NCBI RefSeq assembly: GCF_019578655.1
Contig: NC_063263.1
Location: 18,785,001 to 18,849,000 of the forward strand
From: Ricinus communis
Taxonomy: Eukaryota > Streptophyta > Magnoliopsida > Malpighiales > Euphorbiaceae
Direction: 5' to 3'
Length of the DNA: 64,000 nucleotides
Part shown: in pieces, positions 50,336 through 63,900 of the stretch
Position numbering within the stretch: position 1 is the first letter of the stretch
Layout of the letters: every line of letters starts with the position of its first letter
Position numbers and translations under genes: made by a program
The notes under the pieces: model-generated
Told to the model about the DNA's origin: nothing
Seen by the model: the letters and a program-made list of their open reading frames with translations, nothing else
Database searches by the model: none

Positions 50336-50637
50336 ATCTTTTAGTATTGGTTGATTATTAAGAAAATGTTAAAAGGGGTGTTATTCTTTTTTTTTTTTTT
50401 AATTTCTAGGAAATGATTGATTTCTTTTCCTCTTGCAATAAATGAGAGAAAAAGAAAGTGCTTTCTGGTGATAAAAGGTGAAGTTCACACTTATACCAAA
50501 AAAGAAAAGAAAAAAGAAGTAGAAAGAGGGCATTAATTTGAAAATGAGACTATGGTCGTGACCAAAGGTCATGAACTTGACCAGAATAATTTGGTTGTTT
50601 TTTGACTTTACAATGAGACAGATTTTGGGTAGGGTCA

Positions 50638-50780
50638 TATTCATATTAAATATGATACGTCCTGCTCATAATCTATATTTTTAATTTAAGATTAAAGAGG
50701 ATGGAAATCCTCTTATATTCAAATTAAATATAATTTTTCATGTTTATAATTTATATTTTTAATTTAAAGTTTAACAGTCC
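50638..50780. repeat. Duplicated ATATTCAnATTAAATATnAT block
   Basis: Two diverged copies of a block of about 60 bases start at about 50638 and 50716, each ending TATATTTTTAATTTAA. A third related copy, including CCTCTTATATTCA, lies at about 57415-57480. It is non-coding. Confidence 0.5.
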
Positions 50781-51104
50781 AGTATTTAGGACAAAATTTA
50801 ATTCAAGATTTAAGAAATATCTTTTTATTGAATAATATATTTTAACTATTGATATTTTATATTAATTTTTTTACTCTAAAATATTAAAAACTGTAATTGA
50901 AAAATATTTTAAAATAAATTAAAAAATGAATATTTATTTTAAGATTTTAAAATAATTGGATAAAATTATTAAAAAATATAAAATTTGGTATTTTATTTGT
51001 ACTAAGGCCATAATTTAAGATAGGTACTTTTGGTCTCATTATGACAAATGCTTTTAACATTTCGTTTTATGTACAAAAAGGGAATGTCATTTTAATATAA
51101 ACAT

Positions 51105-51135
<31 letters not shown>

Positions 51136-51500
51136 TGGAGTTGGTGCAATATGAGAAGTGGATTAAGTTGAAAAACCAAAACCAAACTCTCTCCAAAAAG
51201 GCATGTATATGAGAGTGTTTGACACGGTTTTGTTGGTCTATAAGCATTGAAATGAGGAGTTGATATTATTGTTGTTTATAAGAAAAGTTATATATTATGG
51301 GTTTTTCTTCTTTTATTATATATATATACATAATGAATTTTGTTTGTTTAGAGTTATGTAAAGACTCCTGCCTTAAATTTTTTAATTTCTAGAGGTGTTT
51401 CAGTTGATGTTCTTGACTTTCTGCTCCTCTTTTACCTTTCAAGAGGGCTAGCTTCATGCATGACTCTATCAGAATCTATTATATATATATATAAAATCAT
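50781..51500. other. AT-rich upstream DNA with a (GA)n tract
   Basis: This holds a (GA) dinucleotide tract at about 51106-51131, roughly 440 bases upstream of the likely TATA box of the next gene. GA/CT tracts are common near plant promoters and can recruit GAGA-binding (BPC) proteins. A regulatory role is only possible, not shown. Confidence 0.45.
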
Positions 51501-51543
51501 TTGAAGAGTCTCAGCTTCTAGATTATCTTCTCTCTCATATATC

Positions 51544-51550
51544 TATATAA
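51544..51550 (+). promoter_or_regulatory. TATA box of the five-span membrane protein gene
   Basis: TATATAA within ATATCTATATAAGCAGCC. It is preceded by CT-rich sequence and followed by a leader whose intron runs from about 51792 (CTCAA, then GTAAGT) to 52497 (TTTAGCAG). Confidence 0.55.
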
Positions 51551-51574
51551 GCAGCCATAATTGCTGTAGTTTGA

Positions 51575-52504
51575 ATGAGATAGTTCTTTTCTGTCAAAAG
51601 TATCTATATTGATTTTCCAAGGTCTTATATCAACCAACAAGAAGCAGGAGTTTCTGGACTGCAGCACACCAAAGATTTTCATCTGGTTGTTTTCTCGTTC
51701 AAGGATTTTTGGAACATTTTGAGACTGAAAGTTTTTGAAAGATTATTGCTGTTAAGATCAAAGGACAAGACTGAAACTGTTGAAGTCTCAAGTAAGTTAA
51801 TATGTTGATCAGCCATTTTCTTGGTTCATTTTCCTTGGCTAAATTAATTGATGCACGAACAGCATCCTCTTCTCTCTTTCTTTGTGTCAAATTTCATGAA
51901 GATGTGCATATATATCCTTCTTTGATCTGTTAAAGATTCTTAGAGACAAAAAAAAAAGAAAAGAAAAGGGCAACCTGTTTGATGTTTTTATGCCTTATTT
52001 AAGATTTGGTATGCTAGAAAAGAAAATGTTCTTTACTTGCAAAGAAGTTATGCTATAGTATACACAAGCTGCTTTTACAAAGAAAGTGTACCCATTTGAT
52101 GAAACAGAAAAACAAAATCTTTCTAAATTCACACTTAAGCTAAACCTTTTCTTTTCCTTTATGAAAGAAGTTTCATTTGATCTACCATTTACTTTCTTTA
52201 TAGCTCAACAATATCCCTATAGCTACAAACATGCAAATGAAAAGCCTCACTCTCTCTCTCTCTCTCTCTCTATTATTCGTTAGGTTGATGTTTAAGAGAT
52301 TCTTTGATGGGTTCTAGTTCTTCTTCTTATAACTTGTTTGATGGGTTAGGTTTCTGAATTCATGTTGTGGTTCAGAAAGCACCATTAGCTTACAAGGGAA
52401 ATTACCAAAAACAAGAAAAGGTGCATGTTTAATTCTTCTGTCAACTTAAATGATAATTTAGTAGACTCATTTTTCTTTCTTCTACTTTGTTTAGCAGGTT
52501 AAGT
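51575..52504 (+). other. 5' UTR with a leader intron
   Basis: The leader exon from about 51575 ends at 51791. The intron, about 51792-52497, carries a CT microsatellite at about 52247-52271. The second exon starts at 52498, seven bases before the ATG. Leader introns close to the start codon often boost expression in plants. Boundaries are inferred from splice signals. Confidence 0.5.
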
Positions 52505-55500
52505 ATGGGCTCCATTCATAAGACACAAGTGGTTCTGCATCTAATTTTCTTGGTCAGCATTTTAGGCTCACACTTCATTGCAGCACAAACAGTCTCCACC
52601 AATAGTTCTGAACCAGGTATGCTTTCATATTTCTACTTTAGTTATTATAATGGTCTTTAATTTCCAATATACACATTAAAAGGCAAAATTGAGATTCACA
52701 CTCTGCTTAGAATGACATGTTCAACTTCTGAGATCAAATGTCTTGCCACCAGATTAAAATTTGATTATTTTTGAAAGCTTATTTAATTTTAAAGAGATAT
52801 ATCTAATAATTTCAAAAAATTGTAGAATAAGTTGATTAATTTAATATATTGAAGTTTGAGCTTAATTTATAATTCTAGGAACCTGGGATTAGATGGCCAA
52901 TAGCCCATGCAAGCAAAAGTGGTAATATTTTTAGTTTTAATAAGTCATTATAAAATTGTTTATATAATTTATTATTACTTCACTCAATCAAATGCTACAA
53001 TAATTAGTTAAATAATTATTTTTTATAAAATACAATTTACTTACTTTATATTTTATATTATAAATATAATTAATAATTAGAACACTATTCTTATAAATAA
53101 TTATTACACCAATCATTTTCATGATGAAATTGAAAAAACAATTTTTCATTTGGATTAAAAGAATGGAAAAGGGAAATAAAAGAGGGAAAAAGCATGAAGG
53201 AATACTGAAGCTGGAAGCAAAGTAAATCATAGCATACATTTAATTCATTAGCACTATATTTTAAAGGATTTACAGTAGTGGGATGGTTTATCAGGTACAG
53301 ATTTGCTCGACAGAAGCAATGTGACACAGTCGGATGATACTGTCAGGGTGGATCCTCTGGACAATTTCAAGAAATATAGAGGAGGATATGATATCACCAA
53401 CAAGCATTATTGGAGTGTAATTCTCTATCCTTTTTTCTTTTTATTCACGGCACATCCAACGGGTCATAGGCTATTTATTATTTATGAGAGATCCAAAAGA
53501 TCATAAATTACACAATATAAATAGTCATTCTTTTACACTTGCTATAAATATAAAATATCACATGATATAAAAAGAATGATTCGAATTTAATAATTTTTTA
53601 TCTCTTTAATAATTTTCTTTTCGAAAAGCCTCTTGGTCAAAATCTTTTTTTTCAAACATTTGCAGGTGTTTGATAATTTTGATTTTTATTTGTAAAACTT
53701 ATAAACAATTTTGACCCACATTACAAATTTAGTTTAGTTTTAGTCAACAGTTCAGTCAAAATCAAATATAACCTTATTATGCAATAGCTTAAATGGATTA
53801 AAATATTATTTAAGAAAGTGAGAAAAATAAATTTAAGAAAATGACCCAAATCTTTTCAACATTTAAAGATTAAATTATCATTTATTTATCTAATAAATTA
53901 TTAATTATTGATTTAATTCACTTAATTTATTATATCATTGATGTTATATTCGATTTTGATTGACTGGCTAAAAACTTTTAACTATATTCAAAAATGGGCT
54001 AAGTCGTTAAAGTTGAAAAGATTGACTAAAATTGTCATAAGTTTGAATTTCTTTTTTTTTTTTTTTAATTCAATACACTAAAAAGAATATATAAAACAAA
54101 AAAGGAAAAACTTTTGGTCTCAAACTTTTGCAACAATTCAAGCTTTGTTGCTAATAATGCCATATTTTAGCATTCAGCTCCTAAGCTCCACTCCCCTCCT
54201 TCACCATTTTTATAACAAATAGCACTTGTTCTTATTTTCTTGCAGTCAACCGTATTTACAGGAATTTATGGATATGCAATTGGAATTCTCTGGCTTTTGG
54301 CTGGAATTGTATATGGAGGCGTTCTTATAGCAAGTAAATACTGTTGTAAAAGCAGGAAAGAAAAGCTGACAAAAAGGTTGCCTTGCCACAAGCAATGTTA
54401 TCTTTGGCCTATCCTCTTGGCTATTATATTCACTGTCCTGACATTGTAAGTCAGATCACTTTTACAGTGCAAAATTAAGCTGAATCTTAGAGGATTTTTA
54501 TTACATTATTATTATTATTATTATTATTGTGTTTTGTTTGACAAGTGATTACTATCTGCAGAACTGCATCGGGGTTAGTTCTTGGAGGGAATCAAAAGTT
54601 TCGTTCGCGAGCAAGAACTGTGGTGAACATCATTATAGATACAGCGGATGGTGCATCAGGAACAATATATAACACAACAGGAGCAATGAAAGAAATAAGA
54701 GATAATTTGGAAGCGTCTAATGCAAGTGCAGGGGAAGCTTCAAGCTTCCTTACTTCCACTGCACAGCAACTCGACAATCAAGCTGATGAAATTCATAGGG
54801 AAGCTAGGAAACACAGGCGTTTGATCGAAAAGGGTCTCAAGATTGTGTAAGTTTCTCATATATATTACGACCACTTGAACGTGAAAATTTTCAAGTTGGT
54901 CTAATCTTGATGATGTGGGAATCCTTGCAGGTACATAATAACAACAGTGACTATTTCCTTGAACCTGGTTGCTATCACTGCTCTTTCAGGTATTTTACTC
55001 CTGACAGAACTAGAGTCTCTGTAGCATCTGTAATATTTCTCCTGCCTTCTTGCTGTTGTTAAATATGCTGTTGCCTTTAGTCAGTATTGCATTCTTATTG
55101 AATTCGGAATGATTTTACTGCAGTTTGCGGAACTCTCAGGTTACGAAGAGCCCTTAACTTGTAAGTAAAGCAGATGTCCTAAAGAGACAACTAACCTTAA
55201 AGTACATTTCCAAATATTTAGTTTGTTTATCATGATTCCTTCTTTTGCAGACTTATTGTACTGTGTTGGATCCTCACTGCTCTATGCTGGCTGTTCTTTG
55301 GGGTGTATTTCTTCTTAGGAAAGTAAGTCAAACGTTCCCCATTTTCCATTTTTCAGTTGTTTTATGCATGCATTCTAGGAACTATAAGCTGAGTTTTCTG
55401 AGTACTAATAAGAGAATATTTCACAAACTTTCAGGTTTTCAGGTGATACATGTACAGCTCTTGAAAACTTCCAAATAAATCCTTACAACAACAGCTTGAG

Positions 55501-56334
55501 TTCAATCCTTCCCTGCGATGAAATGCTTAGAGCAAAGCCAATCCTGACAGATGTTAGTGAAGGGATTTACAACATTGTTAATCAGGTAAAATTCCGTTTC
55601 TAATTTTACTTGCAAATTATCAGGATATATCTTCTTGAACCTGTGTCATTTATCAGGTCTAAAATATATTATTAACCAATATTTTTCCTCCTGGGGGAAA
55701 TACTACAGGTGAATACAAACATATCAGTAGTACAAGTGTGCAATCCTTTCTCAGGACCGCCAGAGTATCAATACCAGGCAGATAATTGCCCTGCCAATAC
55801 AATTAAAATCGGAGACATACCAAAGGTATATTGGAAATGTAGAATTATATATTGTGTTCATGTTACTAACAAACAACTCCATATCGTAACTCACCTTGTC
55901 TCCTTATGTTCTTGAAGATATTGGAGCCTCTTTCTTGTTCTGATTCCAACAATGGAACATGTGGTTCCGGACAATTCATATCAACTAATGATTTCGAAGC
56001 AGTAGAAGGCTACACAACTTCCCTTCAGAACCTGCTAAATGCATATCCAGGTATGGAAAGCCTGGTAGAATGCCAATCAGTGAAGGATGCATTTTCTGAG
56101 ATCCTTACAGACCACTGCAAACCATTGAAGAAGTACGTCCGGATGACATGGGGATCAATGCTGTTTCTCTCATTAAGCATGGTGTTTTTAGTTCTGATAT
56201 GGACAGTTCAAACTCATCATGAGCAAGAACACCATTCTTTAGATAATTCTGTCAAACCGCATTCATCTGCAATGAATGAAATGGATTCTGGAGAAAGAAT
56301 AGCCATTAATAGCTCGAAGCATGGTGTGGTTTAG
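52505..56334 (+). CDS. Plant five-span membrane protein, 10 coding exons, 523 aa
   Basis: Exons: 52505-52616, 53295-53416, 54246-54445, 54562-54846, 54931-54989, 55124-55160, 55251-55322, 55435-55585, 55709-55825 and 55918-56334. The sum is 1572 nt and all phases match. A signal peptide (about 1-27) is followed by an extracytoplasmic segment. Five hydrophobic spans follow at about 85-108, 128-152, 241-263, 272-295 and 463-484. Two large loops contain several Cys and N-glycosylation-type NxS/T sites, and the tail is polar and His/Glu/Ser-rich. It resembles the uncharacterised plant family that includes Arabidopsis At2g25270 and At2g12400. The overall plan recalls tweety/prominin-type proteins, but that is only a topological resemblance. 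Secretory-pathway or plasma-membrane location is inferred; function is unknown. Confidence 0.9.
53693..54048. repeat. Inverted-repeat (MITE-like) element in intron 2 of the membrane-protein gene
   Basis: The left arm (about 53693-53775) and right arm (about 53940-54048) are imperfect reverse complements. They share AAACTTATxAxCAATTTT at the outside and CAGTCAAAATCAAATATAAC with its near-complement at the inside. The centre is AT-rich. It is non-coding. Confidence 0.65.
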
Positions 56335-56754
56335 GAATTGCATGGCAATTTATTCTTTTATTTTCCAAGAAATTATACCCTTCCTGGAAGTTCAATGCGC
56401 AAGCAGATTTCCAACAGGATTTGGTGTCAGGATCAAAATTTACTTGGATATACATCAAGAATACAAGATACAGATTGTACAGAAATATATACAAGAAGAT
56501 CGCAGAAATCAAGAAGATTATACAGATTGAATCTATCTACTCAGAAGGTGAAATATAGAGAGAATACAATTTTACATATAGGGAAGTCAATACATAATAT
56601 ATTTTTTCATTCCTTTGATTTGGTTCAAGTTCAAAGGCAGGGGATCAAACCCCTTATAGAGTGTAACAAATGTTATTAAAGCAATGGTAATAAAAGTCCA
56701 ATTCAGTTCTCAAATGTTGATTTGTATTATTGAATATTTTTTATTTATTTATAT
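56335..56754 (+). other. 3' UTR of the membrane-protein gene
   Basis: Transcribed-looking sequence after the stop. AATAAA-like GGTAATAAAAG occurs at about 56687-56697, a plausible poly(A) signal. A 113-codon frame at 56338-56679 has no similarity I know and lies wholly in the UTR. Confidence 0.45.
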
Positions 56755-57260
56755 GGTTAAAGATAAACTATTTACTTGGCACGGCCGATATAATTATTTT
56801 AATTGTAAATAATAATTATTATTTTTAAATATTTTTCTTAAATTTTTTATTATTTTAAAATTTTATTAATTTTAGAAAAAAATATTACTGTAATAATATT
56901 AAAATTATTTTAAAATATTATTAATTTATTTTTAGTATTATATAAACTAATACATTAAATATAATAAACATTACTATTTTTTAGAATTGTAAATTATTAT
57001 TTTATTAATTAATAAAAATAATAAAAATATAATCTTCTAGAATTAGAATTATTCTCTAAGTAAAATATTAATTTATTAGTTAAATATAATATTAATTTAA
57101 ATACTATTTTTATGATTAGATTTATTGTCTAATTAAAAATGTAATTTATTAATTAATAAAAAATAATAAAATTGTATATAAATTTTAATTTCATGTGTTA
57201 AAAATAAATACAAATTTCATAACTAAAATTATGTGTCAAAACAGAATTTGAACAATTATA
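56755..57260 (-). mobile_element. AT-rich element H copy 3 (Helitron-like)
   Basis: It starts AAACTATTTACTTGGCACGG and continues with TTATTTTAATTGTAAA, repeated TTTATTAGTTAAATATAATA blocks and TTATGTGTCAAAA, in the order of 35022-35940. On the minus strand the end reads CCGTGCCAAGTAAATAGTTT, a decayed form of the copy-1 terminus. It is non-coding. Confidence 0.5.
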
Positions 57261-57940
57261 ATTAGAAGGGCCTTCATGTCATCTTTTGCTTAATACATAT
57301 TATTTATTAGTTTTCTTACATGTAAGTACAACTAAAACATATGCTAATCAAGTTTAAGGGTAAGAACAATTCAGTTAATCAAATTCAGTCACTCATAAAG
57401 TCCATGATTGAACTCCTCTTATATTCACTTTGAATATGATTGGTGATGTTTATAATATTGATTTTTAATTTAAAATTAAATAGTTGAGATTTTATTTAAA
57501 ATTTAAATTTAGAATTTAAATAACGAATAATTATTTATTAGATAACAAATCTCAACCATTGTTTTTAAATTTAATAATCAAAACTATATAAATATTTGGA
57601 CATGAAAAGATCTTAATCCTAAAGTCGAACAATTAGGTTTGATTTATAAATTTTTAAACAAATAACTAATTGAAAAAACTATTAGTTTGATTAGTTAAGA
57701 ACTAATGACCAAAAAAAATCCTAGAAAAAAGAAAGAAAAAAGATAAAACCAGTAAGAACTGGTTGAAAAACAAAAATTTAAGAAGACGACTTGTAATCTT
57801 AGGAGGGAATGGAGGGGTTTTTCACTTTTTATTAGGCCTTAGATTGAAATGTAACTTAAAGGCGAAGGATTCTCATGTAATTAACCCTAAATATAAATAT
57901 TAGAGAATTTTGAAAATCAGTTAAAAACAAAAGAAAAAAA
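57261..57940 (+). promoter_or_regulatory. Upstream region of the ASCH gene
   Basis: Non-coding. A repeat block at 57415-57480 is related to 50638-50780. The 5' leader is probably short, with AGTTAAAAACAAAAG just before the ATG. No clear TATA box was found. Confidence 0.35.
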
Positions 57941-60900
57941 ATGGAGCAACTGAGAAACCGGATAGAAGAAATAGTGAAGTACACTCTCAACTCTCACATT
58001 AATCAAACCCTAGGATTCGATTTATCCCTCTCGAAAGAATTCTGCTCTAATCTTCTTAGAGCCGATCCAAACGATACCGTTTCCCTCCCTCCTAACAGTA
58101 CCTCTGGTAATTAATCATTTCTACCCAGATTCTTGCTTTGCTCAGTTTGCTTTTTATTTATTTATTTATTTATTCAATTTTTTAAATTAGTTTTAAGTGT
58201 TACAATCAAAATCTAAGTATTCTTTTTGTTAGGAATGCAAGAATTCGATTCAGTTGAACTTTATTTAGTCAACTATAGTTGCTAGAATTCACTTCTTTAA
58301 AGAAACATAGCATTTTGAAGAAATGCAATTATGCGAAGGTGACATAAATTTGTGGGGATTTAATTGTACTTGTGCACTTTGCTTTGTTCTTCAATCCTGC
58401 AGGTTCTTTTGAAGGAGTTCCTGAATATCCCTTATTCAGACGTCTAGGTTCGGCTTTGTACCAATGCATAATTTCCAGGTCGTTCTGTAAGACTTATGAT
58501 ACAATAGAATTCATCAATGAAGATAATTCTTTAAAGCAGAAAGAAGAGCAATGGAATAAGTTAATTCTAGAAAAAGGATCTGAACTTATGAATGTAAGGA
58601 GTAAAGGGGCACAATTTGCATCGTCATCTATTTCCTGTATGTTTCTCGAGATAGGGTTATTGATGATTCGTTTTATCAGGTGTTGATGGCTACATTTCAT
58701 GAGCTTCATGTTCAGGAGCCTTTCTTCTCACTCTTAAAAGGTAACGCTTTTTCTTTTTTCATATAGGTCTCTTTAAGTTCTATCAATTGTCAAGCAACTA
58801 GAAATTTAAATTTCAGCCTCTTATTGTGTATTATTTATCCAACTAAAGATTTATGCTTAGTAATTTGGGTTGCGATCAGATGGTCTTAAAACAATTGAAG
58901 GAAGGTGTGCCGACGATAATTACAGTAGGTAATGCTTAAATAAGTTTCATATCTATGTGGGATGCATTTTAAGCTTCTAGTTTCCCGTGTGATTTATATA
59001 TTTTCAGTGTGATCTATGGTATTTCGTATTGCAATAAGGATAATGATATTTGTTTCATTGACATTAGGGAGTTACATATACGCTAGCTATCATATGCAAT
59101 TATCAAAATTTTGTGGAGCATTTTTGTATAAAATTAGAAAAATGCATTTTTAAGCCCTTAAACTTTTTAGACTTCTTTTATTGAACTTTTAATTTTTGTT
59201 TTATTTCATTGAGCCCTTGTATTTTTACTTTTGGTTTAATTGAGGACTCAATAGTCCTTAATGAAAGCAAATATAAAAGTACAATGGTTCAATAGAACAA
59301 ATAAAAATTTCATGAGATATGTGTAAGAATTCCTTACTCCAATAAAAATAAAAGTACAAGGGCTCAATATAAAAAAGATAAGATTTAGGGGCTTAATAGG
59401 ATACAACTGAGAAATTGAAGGACAATAATGAGTTTTGTCTAAAATTAGTTAGTTTGGTTACTGTATTTCGCCAAATTTAAAGCACATGGTTTTGCAATTA
59501 TATATCACTTCATGAATTTTTTGATAGGATGCATATAGGAACTCACTCCACTCCTAATATAGTATTGGAGTAAGATATAGTTTGGATTGTCACCAATTCG
59601 TAGAAAACTAAAAGGATTAGAAGAAACTTTGTCTAATTTAAATTAGCATTAAAATATCATGGAAGCTAACTAAAAAAGGAGTTTGAATTGTTGACATGGA
59701 ATTTTGTTGTCTTAACATTGGCAACAATCACTTTATTGATGCGTAGTTACAGCATGAACCTTCACTACACTAAGAACTAATGCTAGAAGGCTTGCCTATC
59801 TTGCATTTCAAAAGCAGTTACATTGTGACTCTATCATGAGGGATAGGTAGGCCATTGAGACGTTATAATCCTTATAGGATTGAGGAGAAAATTGTAGAGT
59901 ATTTTAAATATTCGTAGTACTTAACTATGACAAGACAGAGATAAATTTGGGCCAGTTAAAATGAATGTTAAATTTTTCTCACTTGTGTATATGCTCAAAT
60001 ATTATTTGTTCAGTTGTGTTTTAATGATGGCAAAACTCATTATTAAGCCCTTAAACTTTTCATTTTAATTCTATTGAGCCCTTGAATTTTTATTTCGTTC
60101 TGTTGAACTCTTGTACTTTTATTTTTGCTTGGTTTAAGGGCTTCTTATACATATATAATAAGACTTCTTTTGTTCTATTGACCCTTGTATTTTTATTTTT
60201 GCTTTCATTAAAGACTATTGGGTCCTTAAGAAAGCAAAGTTAAAATTACAACGGCTCAATGAAGCAAAATAATAGAGAGCTTAATAAAATAAAACTGAAA
60301 AGTTCAAGGAACTACAGAATGCATTTTGCCTTTGATGATCCGTTGTTCTTCTCTTTTGTTCATTTTTTTAATCTACCGGTTTCTTTTATTGTTAGAATTG
60401 AGCCAGGAGCTTTGCTTCTTATAAACAAAAGCGTAGTGCTTGAAGTGAAGGTGACATCATGTTTAAGATAATTATTTTCTTTTCCATCTTCATTTGGACA
60501 TATGTAATTTCACCAATTCACAGGATGTTCGTCGGTATCCTTCATTTTTGAAGATGTTGGAAGCAGAGAGCCTTTCAAAAGTCCTTCCTGGGGTTAAAAC
60601 TATTGAAGAAGGTGATATTATTATGCTTTTACCAACTAATATGTTGATGTCATATTTGGCCAACAAAGTTTACCAACTAATATGTTGATGTCATATTTTG
60701 GCCAACAAAATGTAAGACATAAATAAGACGGATGACAAAGGTTCTTAGTGTTTATGTGTTAAACATACCGATGCTGTTGGGCGATAAATAGAACTCTGAA
60801 GACTTTCATATCAAGAAGTTCTGGATGAGGGCTAGGGTTTCTATTAGTGTTTATTATAAAGTGTTGGTACTTACCGTAGTTTAAGAGCTTTTTGGGGTTA

Positions 60901-63900
60901 AAGAATGCCATCCACTTGAAACATGAAATGAGGTTAAATTTGTAGAATCATTTGTCAGTGTAATGCCATTGGTGGACCTCCTTCCAAGCAGTTCTTCCAT
61001 GATATTTCTCTTAGCTCTTACTCCTTTTTTTTTTGTCTTCTGTTCTTTTTCTTTTTTTTTTCTTTTTTGCTAACTTTATTTTTCTCTCTATGCATGCACT
61101 GGAAACAAATCTCTCTGTGCATGCATTGGAAACAAACCTTTGGATTTGTCATCATCCTCTTTTGTCTTTACACTCCCTATTCTCTCAATAAGTTTTTGAA
61201 AATTCACATATTTTATCTTTGAACCTCAGTTAATCAATCTTGAACTTCAATTTTGATGAATCCTAATTGCTTTTTCACCATTGTCTTGCTAGACATACCA
61301 GAAACTCCGAATTATGTGATTATCATATATAAAGGAAGAGAAAAGAATGATTGGAGGATGTAGGATCTTAGCTGTTTGAAAGATATCATAAAATGTAAGT
61401 AATAAAACCAGATAGAAGTAGAAAGCAAGGAAATGATTTTATTTTTCTTGAGCTCACTACAAGTTAGTGTTGATTGTTTTGTTATGTTATATGAATGGAA
61501 TAATTGGGAAAAGAATAATACTCCTTAGTCACTGATATTCTTATGTGATTTGTTGGTTGGCCTGGAACTTCTAAAAAATTCCAGTTATGGATGTTCTCTA
61601 AAATAATTTTAAATTTTAACTTTAAGTTTTTCTTTAAGCTTTCCGCTCAATATCTTGCATTTAGATAAGGATTTCTTGAAAATATTATTGATTGTGATTA
61701 CATTCTTGAACTTCTATGATCGTTTTTGACCAAATATTTTATTGTTAACACTATGAGCTATGGCAATTCCAGGTGTAGAAGTCTACAGGAAGTTTTACAC
61801 GGAGGAGAAGGAAATGTCCAATGGTGTCCTTGCTATATGCGTGTCAAAATCCCCTTACCAGCCATACCTGTCTTTGGCTAGAATGCTGTCTGTGAGTTGC
61901 TCACTGAACTACTATTATTCATATGTTGAAACACATTAGGAAATTAAGTTGATCTTTTAGGATCCTCTGATTGCTTGGATGTGATGTTGATGTGCTATTA
62001 AATTGTGTTGATGCTAGTATGATTGGGGGTTAGTCATGTAGTTTAAATCAAATGTGCTTCAGAATCTGAATCCTTGGATTGTGCTGCAGCTCCAGATACC
62101 ATAAAATATATCCATAGAAGTTTCATGACTGTACTCGTAATATCTTGTAATGATACAGAGCATAGGTGGCTTTATGTTCTGTTAGAGAAATATTACGTTT
62201 ATGCTGATATATCTAAATTTTGTGGAATCAAGCTTCTTTGCCCTAGTTCTTTTAGGTCCTTTTCATATTTTAAATTTGTGAAGCTTATTGTTCAATGGAA
62301 AGGAGATCGAATGGCTTTACAAAAACCTTATAACTTAGGATATTCTCATTGTATTGATGAAACATGAACATAACTGTGGATGTTCAAAGTAAGTAATCAA
62401 GAATTTAATTATTGTCGAGTCTAGAGTGTAATTTTCATGTGGGGAGAACTGCTCTTGTTTTCCAAAAAAACAGACAGGGTTTAAATTTCCAACATATGTC
62501 TTATGGACTGCAAAGAATAGCATTTGCATTTAGTGCTTGAATCCATATTATAATAAATGGTCGCTTTGACTCTAATAAAATGTTATTAAGCAAATACTTA
62601 TAAACAATGCCCAAATTCATCACCATCAATATATGTAAAATCACCAAAAATTTGTTTTCCACTTTAATATTATAGGCAAAATATAGTTACCAAAACAACT
62701 AAATGAAGCCTGGGTTTCTAAGGAATTTAAGTGAGGATTGCTACTAAGAATCATCTTATTTTCTAAAATGCATAATGTTTAGAATAAGAAAGCTCCAAAG
62801 ATTTTGTTAGTATTAAGAGATACACTATTGTAACCAGAAACTTCTTGTAGGTAAATAGAAACTCTAAGGAACCCATGTATATTCCATCAGTTTGATCCTC
62901 TTATATATTTTTTTATACATAAATGTGTACACAAGTGTACCTGCTGAATTTGACCATTTAAAGTTTTTCTATTGGCTTTTATAATGGGGAGGCATTGGAT
63001 GGATCATTAGCATATTCCACTATTTATGTTTTAAAATTGTGTGTTTCATTTCTCCTTGCGCTTTTGAAGGTGCTAATCATCATTTTGATTGTCACAATTA
63101 GCCTTTCTCCCCAAGACCTCCAAATTACAGCTTTCTTATCACAAATTCAGGAATCATGTGTGACTTCCCAACTACATGAATTTTCTCCAAAAGGCATATT
63201 TGTTAAACAATTTTAGCTGCTTTATGTTTTTGGTCTAGGGACTTGGTTACACTGGCATCCAAAGTCTTCTGGGAATTGCACATACTGTTGGAACAATTTC
63301 TGATGCCCTGCCTCCATCAAGATCAACTCTTCTTTCATCCTTTACCTTGCCATATAGGCCAAATGTAAGACTACTTTTTGCAACGAGCTATTTTTCACTG
63401 AATCATTTACTTTGTTGGGATCCTGCCATTAGAAATTATTTCCCTTTTGTAAAATTGGGCATCTGGAAGTGGTAAATACAATGTTGAAAGAAAGAATGCT
63501 TAAAATTTTTTATTATAATGCCTGTCTGTGGAAGTGTTAGAGATGACTACTTTAGGAATGGTAGAAAAAGATTTGTTTGCTTTAAACACATTAAGATGCT
63601 AATTGTTTCTTCCATTTTATCCAGAGAGATGCATGAGATTATTATTTCTTTTATAGATAATGCTAGTATGACATGTTCGCCTAACAACCAAATGGTAGCA
63701 CTAAGAAATTGGATATTTTTCTTCTATTGTGAATGTATATGTATTTCTTACTTTTGTCAAATTTTCAAGAAAAGGATATAATCCTTCAAATTAAAAGACG
63801 TGTTTGGGCATTTTTAAAACTTCAAGCTTTAATGTTCTAAATTTTGTTGTATAAATATGTGTTTTCTGCTTCTTGGCTTGAGGTCAAAGGTAGTGCCTTG

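Noticed and set aside
56338..56679. 113-codon frame just after the membrane-protein stop
   Set aside because: It sits in the probable 3' UTR, has no known similarity, and its ATG immediately follows the upstream stop codon.
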